From: an uncultured Porphyromonadaceae bacterium
Lineage (GTDB): Bacteria; Bacteroidota; Bacteroidia; Bacteroidales; Muribaculaceae
Length of the DNA stretch: 11,264 bases
Assembly: GCA_938027385.1 (NCBI GenBank)
Contig: CALJBF010000030.1
Coordinates: 1 to 11,264, forward strand
Reading direction: 5' to 3'
Shown here piece by piece: positions 5,178 to 11,264 of the stretch. The stretch's first letter is position 1; each line of letters starts with the position of its first letter. The notes beneath the pieces are model-generated. The model had not been told where the DNA came from and did not search any database. It saw only the letters and a program-made list of their open reading frames with translations. The position numbers were made by a program, and so were the translations under genes.

Positions 5178-7028
5178 TCACAGCGTAAACTTGAACGCCC
5201 TCAGGAAATCTGCCGCGTAGGGGTGCGCGTCGACGATATGGGCCAGCAGTTCGCGGTCGCTCCAGGCCGTGGGCATCGAGGCGCCTTCGTTGATGGTGAC
5301 GGTGATGGTAATGAAGTCGTTGCCCAGCCCCGACCGCAGGTGCGCCAGCAGGGTGGGGAACTCGCCGGTGAGCACGTCGACCTGCGCCTGGTTCTCCACG
5401 CAGACGGTGAGGTTCTCGGGGGTGTCAGAGCCGAGCGACGGCTGGCTCTGGCGCATGGTGTTCACCAGCAGGTGCAGTGTGGGCCTGGCGGCGGCATACG
5501 ATTCCCACAGCGCGCCCACCCCCTCGGCGGTTATGGGTCTGCGGTTGCGCGGGGTGGCCTCGGCGACGGTGGCCGAGGCGGCGCTGTTGTCGGCCTTCTC
5601 CTCGAATGCCGAGCGCAGCGACACATGTTTCGATGACCTTGCGCGAGGGCGCGTGGCCGCGGCAGGTGTGCTTTGTGCCGGTGCCTGAGGAGTAAACACC
5701 GGGCGTGCAGGTGCAGGTGCGGGTGCCGGTGTCTGCGGCACGGTCTGCGCCGGCATTGGGGAGCGGGGAGGCTGTGACTGCGGCATCTGTTGCGAACCTG
5801 CGGCCTGCGGGGTGGGTGCCGGGGGTGCCGGGGGCTGCGGGGACTGTGTGGATACGGTGGGCCTGGCGCTCTCTATGGGGCGCAGTTTCCGCCCCTCCCC
5901 GTCGGCCTCAGAGGTGGGGGAGGGGCCGTTTTGTTGGCACAGTCTGATGAGCAGCAGCTCAACAAGTAGTGTCTTCGACGATGCCTGGCGGTAGGCCATG
6001 TCGGCCTCGTTGCACAAGCTCATCGCGGCGTAATAGAACTCGGGCGGCAGTTTCGCTCCCTGTTCGGCCATCATGCGCCGCTCTTCGTCGTCGGTGTCGA
6101 GCAGGCTCTGGGTCTTGGCATCGCGTGCCACCATGAGGTCGCGCAGGTATCCGGCCAGGCCGTTCACGAAGAACTGCGAGTCAAAGCCGCGGTCACGCAC
6201 CTCCTTGTATATAAGCAGGGCGTCGGGCACGTTGCCGGCCATGAACGCCTCGACCAGCCGCGAATAATATTGCGAGTCGAGCACGTTCAGGTTCTCGATG
6301 GTCGAGCGGTAGGTGATGTTGCCGCGCGACGAGGCGGCCACCTGGTCGAAGATCGAGAGGGCGTCGCGCATGGCGCCGTCGGCCTTGCGGGCTATGACGT
6401 TCAGGGCGGCGCGTTCGGTGGTAATCCCCTCATGCGAGGCCACATATTCCAGGTGGTCTATCATGTCGGCGATGGTGATGCGGCTGAAGTCGTAGATCTG
6501 GCATCGCGACAGTATGGTGGGGATGATCTTGTGTTTCTCGGTGGTGGCCAGGATGAAGATGACATACGAGGGAGGTTCCTCAAGTGTCTTCAGGAAGGCG
6601 TTGAAGGCCGCCGCTGAAAGCATGTGCACCTCGTCGACGATGAACACGCGGTAGCGGCCGTCGGAAGGGGGAATCTGCACCTGGTCTACGAGCGAGCGGA
6701 TGTCGTCGACCGAGTTGTTCGACGCCGCGTCAAGCTCGATGATGTTCAGCGAGCGGTTCTCGTTGAAGGCGCGGCACGAGGGGCACTCGTTGCACGGGTC
6801 CTCCTCGGGTGTGCGGTGCTCGCAGTTTATGGTCTTGGCGAAAATACGTGCGCACGAGGTCTTGCCCACGCCGCGGCCGCCGCAGAACAGATAGGCGTGC
6901 GCCAGGTGGTCTGTGGCGATGGCGTTGCGAAGGGTCGCGGTGAGCGCTTTCTGGCCCACGACCGACGAGAATGTCGACGGGCGGTATTTCCTTGCCGATA
7001 CGATATAGTTTTCTTCCATTTCAGACAT
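5178..7028 (-). CDS. dnaX: DNA polymerase III subunit gamma/tau
   Basis: This is the clamp-loader ATPase of the replicative DNA polymerase III holoenzyme (616 residues). The AAA+ core shows Walker A GGRGVGKT (50-57), a zinc-binding cysteine cluster (C69, C79, C82, C85), Walker B VFIVDEVH (128-135), sensor-1 ATTEKHK (161-167) and the SRC motif (174-176). The collar domain III follows to about residue 365. A long Pro/Gln/Ala-rich linker (about 388-465) then leads to a C-terminal domain (about 495-616) expected to contact the polymerase or helicase. The start could be codon 1 or M4 (7019), since homologues begin near MENYIVSARKYRPSTF; this copy carries three extra residues if codon 1 is used. 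It is transcribed alone from a promoter at 7077-7107, divergent from the GlmU-like gene. A strong internal hairpin sits at the core/linker junction. Confidence 0.97.
   Translation of the reverse strand: MSEMEENYIVSARKYRPSTFSSVVGQKALTATLRNAIATDHLAHAYLFCGGRGVGKTSCARIFAKTINCEHRTPEEDPCNECPSCRAFNENRSLNIIELDAASNNSVDDIRSLVDQVQIPPSDGRYRVFIVDEVHMLSAAAFNAFLKTLEEPPSYVIFILATTEKHKIIPTILSRCQIYDFSRITIADMIDHLEYVASHEGITTERAALNVIARKADGAMRDALSIFDQVAASSRGNITYRSTIENLNVLDSQYYSRLVEAFMAGNVPDALLIYKEVRDRGFDSQFFVNGLAGYLRDLMVARDAKTQSLLDTDDEERRMMAEQGAKLPPEFYYAAMSLCNEADMAYRQASSKTLLVELLLIRLCQQNGPSPTSEADGEGRKLRPIESARPTVSTQSPQPPAPPAPTPQAAGSQQMPQSQPPRSPMPAQTVPQTPAPAPAPARPVFTPQAPAQSTPAAATRPRARSSKHVSLRSAFEEKADNSAASATVAEATPRNRRPITAEGVGALWESYAAARPTLHLLVNTMRQSQPSLGSDTPENLTVCVENQAQVDVLTGEFPTLLAHLRSGLGNDFITITVTINEGASMPTAWSDRELLAHIVDAHPYAADFLRAFKFTL
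5891..5926 (-). other. Strong GC hairpin inside dnaX at the tau/gamma junction
   Basis: GCCCCTCCCC (5891-5900) is perfectly complementary to GGGGAGGGGC (5917-5926), giving a 10-bp stem, nine pairs of it G-C, with a 16-nt loop that can itself pair in part. In the mRNA it lies in codons 369-380, right after the conserved domain III ends and before the Pro-rich linker. It starts two nt downstream of the codons CAA CAA AAC (365-367). A -1 shift there reaches a TGA after seven codons (Lys-Arg-Pro-Leu-Pro-His-Leu). No canonical slippery heptamer is present. On the opposite strand the stem is followed by GTTTTGTT, like an antisense terminator. Confidence 0.5.
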
Positions 7029-7052
7029 GTGTCACGTTTCACGTGGCCCGGT

Positions 7053-7066
7053 GCGCCCACGGGCGC
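7053..7066 (-). other. Hairpin in dnaX 5' leader
   Basis: GCGCCC (7053-7058) and GGGCGC (7061-7066) form a compact GC-only inverted repeat, realistically a 5-bp stem with a 4-nt loop. It would be formed within a few nt of the predicted dnaX transcription start (near 7071). Next to it, at 7031-7045, is an ACGT-rich stretch with CACGT repeated and a CACGTG palindrome. Together these fill the whole short leader. Function is unknown. Confidence 0.4.
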
Positions 7067-7076
7067 CCGATGCCTA

Positions 7077-7107
7077 CAAATTTAGCCATTTTTGATGAAT
7101 TATCAGA
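7077..7107 (-). promoter_or_regulatory. Putative dnaX promoter
   Basis: On the minus strand, TAAATTTG (7084-7077) fits the Bacteroidetes -7 element TAnnTTTG exactly. TCTG (7107-7104), one mismatch from TTTG, lies 19 nt upstream. The predicted start near 7071 gives a leader of about 43 nt to the dnaX start codon. The consensus match is seen; activity is inferred. Confidence 0.55.
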
Positions 7108-7113
7108 GAGAAA

Positions 7114-7145
7114 TTTGGGGATAAAACAGAAAATGGGTATTTTTG
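7114..7145 (+). promoter_or_regulatory. Putative promoter of the GlmU-like/CobW/nadB operon
   Basis: TTTG (7114-7117), a 20-nt spacer and TATTTTTG (7138-7145) match the Bacteroidetes -33/-7 consensus exactly. Transcription would begin near 7151, leaving a leader of about 88 nt. The -33 box lies only 6 nt from that of the divergent dnaX promoter. Confidence 0.65.
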
Positions 7146-7160
7146 CTTGAATTTATGGCC

Positions 7161-7198
7161 CGGCGTTGAACCGCCGCAGTCGCATCAGATGTTTCAAC
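7161..7198 (+). promoter_or_regulatory. Leader with two competing hairpins upstream of GlmU-like gene
   Basis: CGGCG (7161-7165) can pair with CGCCG (7172-7176) around a 6-nt loop. Alternatively GTTGAA (7165-7170) can pair with TTCAAC (7193-7198). The two pairings share bases, so they exclude each other. The stems are short and could be chance. No known riboswitch class was recognised. Confidence 0.3.
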
Positions 7199-7238
7199 TA
7201 TGCCGGAATCTCTTCCGTCACTAAAAGGAAAGCGTTTT

Positions 7239-8441
7239 ATGGAAAACAATATCATATTGTTTGACGTGCCCTCTGTGCGTCAGAATCTATTGCCCCTCTC
7301 TTATACACGCCCGGTGGCCGATTTTATGGTGGGAGCCACTACCATACGCCAGAAATGGGAGGCCTTTCTCCCCGGCCGTTATTCGTACCTCACCGCCGGC
7401 TATCTCGCCGAGAAGTTCCCGATGACCGAGGCGCCCCTCTCTGTATTTGTTGCATCGAACGTGATACCCGACGCCGGTCTGGCGGCCGCCGTGGCCGCTC
7501 TTGGCGAAGGTGAGGCCCTTGCGGCCCATAATGCCAAAGGTGAGCGGGTGCTTGTGGCCGTAAAAGACTCGCGTGCCGGCCTTGAATCGATTATCGACAC
7601 TGTGCCCGAATCGGCCACCATGTATGAAGGGAAGGTCGACACCATATCGTGGCTCTACGATGTGTTCATGGGGAACGGCCGCCGCATCGAGGATGATTTC
7701 GAGCGCATGACCAGCGGTCGCGAAGGGCAATCCATACCGCGCAGCAACACTGTGATCGGCGACCCCGAACTCATCTTCATCGAGAGTGGCGCCGTGGTCG
7801 AGGGTGTGGTGCTCAACGCCCTGCACGGTCCTATCTATGTGGGCCGCGATGTCGAGATTATGGAGGGGAGCTGCCTGCGCGGCCCCATCGCGCTGTGCGA
7901 GCACGCCACGGTGAACATGGGCACCCGCATCTATCCGGGCACTACCATCGGGCCCTGGTGCAAGGTCGGCGGCGAACTCAACAATGTGGTCATGTTCGGC
8001 TATTCGAACAAGGCGCACGACGGGTTCCTGGGCAACGCCGTGGTGGGCGAATGGTGCAACCTCGGCGCCGGGTGCGTGGCCTCGAACCTCAAGAACGACT
8101 ATACCGAAATCAAGCTGTGGAACTATCCGGCTCACCGTTTCCTGCGCACGGGTCTGCAGTTCTGCGGCCTCATCATGGCCGACCACTCCAAGGCCGGCAT
8201 AAACACCATGTTCAACACCGCCACGGTTGTGGGCGTGGGTGTGAACATTCACGGGTCGGGTTTCCCGCGCAACTTCATCGCCTCGTTCAGCGAGGGCGGC
8301 GCCCAGGGGTTCAACGACCAGCCAATGGAGAAATTTTTCAGCACGGCCTCGCGCATGATGGCGCGTCGCGGCAAGGCTCTTTCCGAGGCCGACGCTCGCA
8401 TTTTCGAGGATATACGCCGCCAGGCCGAGAACTACAAATAA
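7239..8441 (+). CDS. GlmU-like sugar nucleotidyltransferase/acyltransferase family protein
   Basis: This 400-residue protein belongs to the Bacteroidetes GlmU-like family, annotated as putative UDP-GlcNAc diphosphorylase / glucosamine-1-phosphate N-acetyltransferase-like. The N-terminal part (1-165) opens with IILFDVPSVRQNLLPLSYTR, typical of the family's NTP_transf_4-like domain. It lacks the classical GxGTxM pyrophosphorylase loop. The C-terminal part (about 168-340) is a left-handed beta-helix of hexapeptide turns, with AHDGFLGNAVVGEWCNLGAG (259-278) aligning with the GlmU acetyltransferase region and DHSKAGINTMFN (315-326) after it. ATG 7239 is chosen over an in-frame ATG at 7200. The family N-terminus begins here and an A/G-rich AAAAGGAAAG (7223-7232) precedes it at suitable distance. 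It is the first gene of a plus-strand operon, with three nt to the next start. The substrate could be another amino sugar. Confidence 0.85.
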   Translation: MENNIILFDVPSVRQNLLPLSYTRPVADFMVGATTIRQKWEAFLPGRYSYLTAGYLAEKFPMTEAPLSVFVASNVIPDAGLAAAVAALGEGEALAAHNAKGERVLVAVKDSRAGLESIIDTVPESATMYEGKVDTISWLYDVFMGNGRRIEDDFERMTSGREGQSIPRSNTVIGDPELIFIESGAVVEGVVLNALHGPIYVGRDVEIMEGSCLRGPIALCEHATVNMGTRIYPGTTIGPWCKVGGELNNVVMFGYSNKAHDGFLGNAVVGEWCNLGAGCVASNLKNDYTEIKLWNYPAHRFLRTGLQFCGLIMADHSKAGINTMFNTATVVGVGVNIHGSGFPRNFIASFSEGGAQGFNDQPMEKFFSTASRMMARRGKALSEADARIFEDIRRQAENYK

Positions 8442-8444
8442 GAC

Positions 8445-9668
8445 ATGTCAACGAAAATTACACCGGTCCTGCTGCTTACGGGCTATCTCGGCAGTGGCAA
8501 GACCACTCTGCTCAACCATATACTCAACAACCGTGAGGGGATACGCTTTGCCGTCATCGTGAACGATATCGGCGAGGTGAACATCGATGCCGACCTCATA
8601 GCCCGCGGGGGTGTTGTCAGCGGACAGGATGATTCGCTTGTGGCGCTGCAGAACGGCTGCATCTGCTGCTCGCTCGCCATGGATCTCGTGGACCAGATCG
8701 AGGGTATTCTTGCCCAGGAGCGTTTCGACTACATCGTGATCGAGGCCTCGGGCATCTGCGAACCCGAGCCGATAGCCCGTACCATCTGCTCCATCCCCTC
8801 GATGGGCGAAGAATATGTTGCGCACGGAGTGCCGCGCCTCGACGCCATCGTGTCGGTGGTCGACGCCCTGCGTCTGCGCGATGAATTCGGGTGTGGCGAC
8901 ACGCTCGGCACAAACGCGAACCCCGAGGACCTGGGGCGCCTGGTGATCGAGCAGATAGAGTTCTGCAACATCGTGCTGCTGAACAAGGCATCTGAGGTGA
9001 GCGCCGACGAGCTGGCGCGGGTGCGCCGTGTCATCGAGCGTCTGAACCCCTCGGCCCGCATTGTCGAATGTAACTACTGTGACGTGCCGCTGAGCGACCT
9101 CCTCGACACCGGCCTCTTCAATTATCAGCGCGATTCAGGCGCCGCCGGCTGGATCCGCGGCATCGAGACCGACATGACCGCCGCTGACGAGCACCGCGCC
9201 CGCCATCCCCACGATGCCGAAGACCACTCGCACTGCGATCACGAGCATGGCGTGTGCCACTGCGGCCACGATCACGGCCACGGCCACGATCACGGCGCCG
9301 AATATGGCATAGACACCTGGATCTACTACCGCCGCGCGCCGTTCGATTTCTGGAAATTCGACGAATTCGCCGCCCATGACTGGCCCGCGAACGTGATCCG
9401 CTGCAAGGGAGTGGTATATTTCTCGAACAACCGCGACATGTCGGTGCTTTTCGAGCAGGCGGGACGTCAGAAAAATCTCGCCCAGGCCGGCCAGTGGTAC
9501 GCCACGGCCCCCGAAGAAGACCTGATGATGCTCATGCAGCAGGATCCGCGTTTCATGCATGACTGGGACGAGGTTTACGGCGACCGCATGATAAAGCTGG
9601 TGTTCATCGGCCAGCATCTCGACCGCGAGGCGCTCGCCGCCAAACTGGATGCCTGCCTCGCCGAATAA
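8445..9668 (+). CDS. COG0523 (CobW/ZNG1-like) GTPase with His-rich metal-binding loop
   Basis: This 407-residue cytoplasmic G3E-family P-loop GTPase belongs to a family of metal chaperones or insertases. It has Walker A GYLGSGKT (13-20), the family CxCC motif as GCICC (71-75), and the EASGICEP stretch (100-107). The usual NKxD base-specificity motif reads NKAS (180-183). Between the GTPase and C-terminal domains is a His/Asp/Cys-rich loop (about 250-284: 12 or more His plus C264, C271 and C273), typical of Zn or Co handling members. The CobW C-terminal domain spans about 290-403. It lies 3 nt after the GlmU-like gene and 43 nt before nadB, so all three are probably co-transcribed. No cobalamin gene, B12 riboswitch or evident Zur site is in the window, so a cobalt role is not supported by context; zinc is more likely by family. 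The client protein is unknown. Confidence 0.9.
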   Translation: MSTKITPVLLLTGYLGSGKTTLLNHILNNREGIRFAVIVNDIGEVNIDADLIARGGVVSGQDDSLVALQNGCICCSLAMDLVDQIEGILAQERFDYIVIEASGICEPEPIARTICSIPSMGEEYVAHGVPRLDAIVSVVDALRLRDEFGCGDTLGTNANPEDLGRLVIEQIEFCNIVLLNKASEVSADELARVRRVIERLNPSARIVECNYCDVPLSDLLDTGLFNYQRDSGAAGWIRGIETDMTAADEHRARHPHDAEDHSHCDHEHGVCHCGHDHGHGHDHGAEYGIDTWIYYRRAPFDFWKFDEFAAHDWPANVIRCKGVVYFSNNRDMSVLFEQAGRQKNLAQAGQWYATAPEEDLMMLMQQDPRFMHDWDEVYGDRMIKLVFIGQHLDREALAAKLDACLAE

Positions 9669-9711
9669 TCCGCAAAGAACTAATAATAACCTTAAACAAT
9701 ACAGCGCCGAG

Positions 9712-11264
9712 ATGGTACGAGAGTATGACTATCTGGTAATCGGCAGCGGCATAGCCGGCATGAGTTTCGCACTCAAGGTGGCCGGAAATGGCGCCCGTGT
9801 GGCCTTGATCTGCAAGACCAGTCTTCATGAGGCCAACACCGCCCTGGCACAGGGTGGCGTCGCCTCGGTAACTAATCTCGCTGTCGATGACTTCGACAAG
9901 CATATACACGACACGATGGTGGCAGGCGACTGGCTCTCGGATCCCGAGGCTGTCCGCACGGTCGTGACCGGAGCACCGGCCCAGATCAGGGAACTGATAG
10001 GGTGGGGCGTCGAGTTCGACAAGAAGGAGAACGGCGATTTCGACCTGCACCGCGAAGGGGGTCATTCGGAGTTCCGCATTCTCCATCATGCCGACAACAC
10101 CGGCTACGAGATACAGGAGAGTCTTATCCGTGCCGTGCAGGCCCACAATGACATCGATGTGTTCGAGAATCACTTCGCCATCGAGATAATCACACAGCAC
10201 CACCTCGGCAAGATAGTCACCCGTCGCACGCCCGACATCACCTGCTACGGCGCGTATGTGCTGACCCCCGACGGCAGTGTCGACACCTTCCTGTCGAAAG
10301 TGACGCTCATGGCCACCGGCGGCTGCGGCGCCGTCTACCAGACCACCACCAACCCCCTGGTGGCCACCGGCGACGGCATCGCCATGGTCTACCGCGCCAA
10401 AGGCACGGTCAAGGATATGGAGTTCATCCAGTTCCACCCCACGGCCCTGTTCCATCCCGGCGACCGCCCCTCGTTCCTCATCACAGAGGCCATGCGCGGC
10501 TACGGCGCCATACTGCGCAACAAGTCTGGCGAGCGTTTCATGAGCCGCTATGACGAACGTCTGGAGCTTGCTCCGCGCGATGTGGTGGCCCGTGCCATCG
10601 ACTCCGAGATGAAACTCACCGGCGAAGACCATGTCTACCTCGATGTCACTCACAAAGACCCCGACGAGACACGCCATCACTTCCCCAACATCTATCAGAA
10701 GTGCCTCTCGCTCGGCATCGACATAACGAAAGACTACATACCCGTAGCTCCGGCCGCACACTACCTCTGCGGCGGCATAAAGGTCGACACCAACGGCGAG
10801 TCGTCGATAAAGCACCTTTATGCCGTGGGCGAGTGCTCGTGCACCGGCCTGCACGGCGGCAACCGTCTGGCCTCGAACTCGCTGATCGAGGCGGTGGTCT
10901 ATGCCGACCGCGCCGCACGCCATGCCCGCGAGGAGGTGAAACACATCGACCTGCGCACCGATGTGCCGCAGTGGAACGACGAAGGCACCTCGCACCCCGA
11001 GGAGATGGTGCTTATCACACAGTCGATGCGCGAGGTAAACCAAATCATGGGCGCCTACGTTGGTATAGTGAGATCTGACCTCAGACTCGACCGTGCCTGG
11101 AACCGCCTCGACATCCTCTACGAGGAGACCGAGAAACTTTTCAAGTGCTCTAAGGCGTCGCGCGAGATCTGCGAGCTCCGTAACATCATCAACGTCGGCT
11201 ACCTGATCATGCGCCAGGCCCGCGAACGCAAGGAGTCACGCGGCCTCCACTATACCCTCGATTA
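9712..11264 (+). CDS. nadB: L-aspartate oxidase (3'-truncated by window edge)
   Basis: This FAD-dependent enzyme oxidises L-aspartate to iminoaspartate, the first step of de novo NAD synthesis, in the cytoplasm. Iminoaspartate passes to NadA (not in the window). The 517 visible residues show the FAD-binding GSGIAG (11-16), NTALAQGGVAS (42-52), the ATGGCG segment (201-206), EFIQFHPTA (237-245), the catalytic-region Arg in APRD (287-290), AAHYLCGGI (348-356) and GLHGGNRLASNSL (379-391). Residues 460-510 form the helical C-terminal domain typical of NadB and fumarate-reductase flavoproteins. GHSEFR (117-122) supports NadB over the succinate dehydrogenase flavoprotein. The frame ends at SRGLHYTLD; homologues finish a few residues later, so only the extreme C-terminus is missing. 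The start is the first ATG before the conserved EYDYLVIGSG. No separate promoter was found in the 43-nt gap after the CobW-type gene. Confidence 0.96.
   Translation, partial: MVREYDYLVIGSGIAGMSFALKVAGNGARVALICKTSLHEANTALAQGGVASVTNLAVDDFDKHIHDTMVAGDWLSDPEAVRTVVTGAPAQIRELIGWGVEFDKKENGDFDLHREGGHSEFRILHHADNTGYEIQESLIRAVQAHNDIDVFENHFAIEIITQHHLGKIVTRRTPDITCYGAYVLTPDGSVDTFLSKVTLMATGGCGAVYQTTTNPLVATGDGIAMVYRAKGTVKDMEFIQFHPTALFHPGDRPSFLITEAMRGYGAILRNKSGERFMSRYDERLELAPRDVVARAIDSEMKLTGEDHVYLDVTHKDPDETRHHFPNIYQKCLSLGIDITKDYIPVAPAAHYLCGGIKVDTNGESSIKHLYAVGECSCTGLHGGNRLASNSLIEAVVYADRAARHAREEVKHIDLRTDVPQWNDEGTSHPEEMVLITQSMREVNQIMGAYVGIVRSDLRLDRAWNRLDILYEETEKLFKCSKASREICELRNIINVGYLIMRQARERKESRGLHYTLD

Noticed and set aside
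7200..7238. Upstream in-frame ATG as the start of the GlmU-like gene
   Set aside because: The extra 13 residues are not family-like. The A/G-rich ribosome-binding-like stretch sits before ATG 7239, where the conserved N-terminus begins.
8445..9668. Cobalamin biosynthesis CobW proper
   Set aside because: No other cobalamin gene or B12 riboswitch is nearby. The His-rich loop and family breadth favour a general COG0523 metal chaperone.
9604..11043. Long minus-strand open frame (479 codons) opposite nadB
   Set aside because: nadB is unambiguous on the plus strand. The reverse frame shows only shadow composition and no domain.
1..11264. Mobile element, CRISPR array, prophage, tRNA or rRNA
   Set aside because: No transposase, integrase, spaced repeat array, cloverleaf or rRNA-like sequence was found on either strand. 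Base composition looks even across genes.

Overview
The window looks like chromosomal DNA from a GC-rich member of the Bacteroidales, most plausibly a gut lineage such as Muribaculaceae. Three things support this. The three-gene glycogen set (GH133-like, GT4 and GH57 proteins) is typical of Bacteroidetes. The GlmU-like protein is of the Bacteroidetes type. The intergenic regions carry the Bacteroidetes promoter pattern (TTTG, about 20 nt, TAnnTTTG) instead of a sigma70 pattern. The family-level placement is inference. No mobile element, CRISPR array, rRNA or tRNA was seen. Gene content is largely housekeeping and storage metabolism.

Layout. Positions 1-123 are a non-coding tail with strong hairpins. 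Positions 124-4904 hold a minus-strand operon read right to left: a GH133-type glycogen debranching-like protein, a GT4 glycogen-synthase-like glycosyltransferase, and a GH57 alpha-amylase-like protein with a lysine/alanine-rich tail. A putative promoter lies at 5002-5033. Positions 5178-7028 are dnaX (minus), followed downstream by a short tandem repeat. Back-to-back divergent promoters at 7077-7145 serve dnaX (minus) and a plus-strand set: a GlmU-like sugar nucleotidyltransferase/acyltransferase (7239-8441), a COG0523/CobW-type GTPase with a His-rich loop (8445-9668), and nadB, L-aspartate oxidase (from 9712). nadB runs off the right edge a few codons before its expected end.

How the genes fit together. 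The glycogen operon would supply an alpha-glucan synthase and two proteins of glucan-hydrolase families. However, both hydrolase-family proteins carry amides where the families' catalytic carboxylates are expected: N242 in the GH57 protein, and N305 and Q612 in the debranching-like protein. This is the most interesting observation here, because the operon may encode a synthase with two glucan-binding, catalytically altered partners. The substitutions were read directly from the codons. Whether they are lineage-wide, and whether activity is lost, is untested. A second point is a 10-bp GC-only hairpin inside dnaX at the junction where other bacteria make the short gamma subunit.
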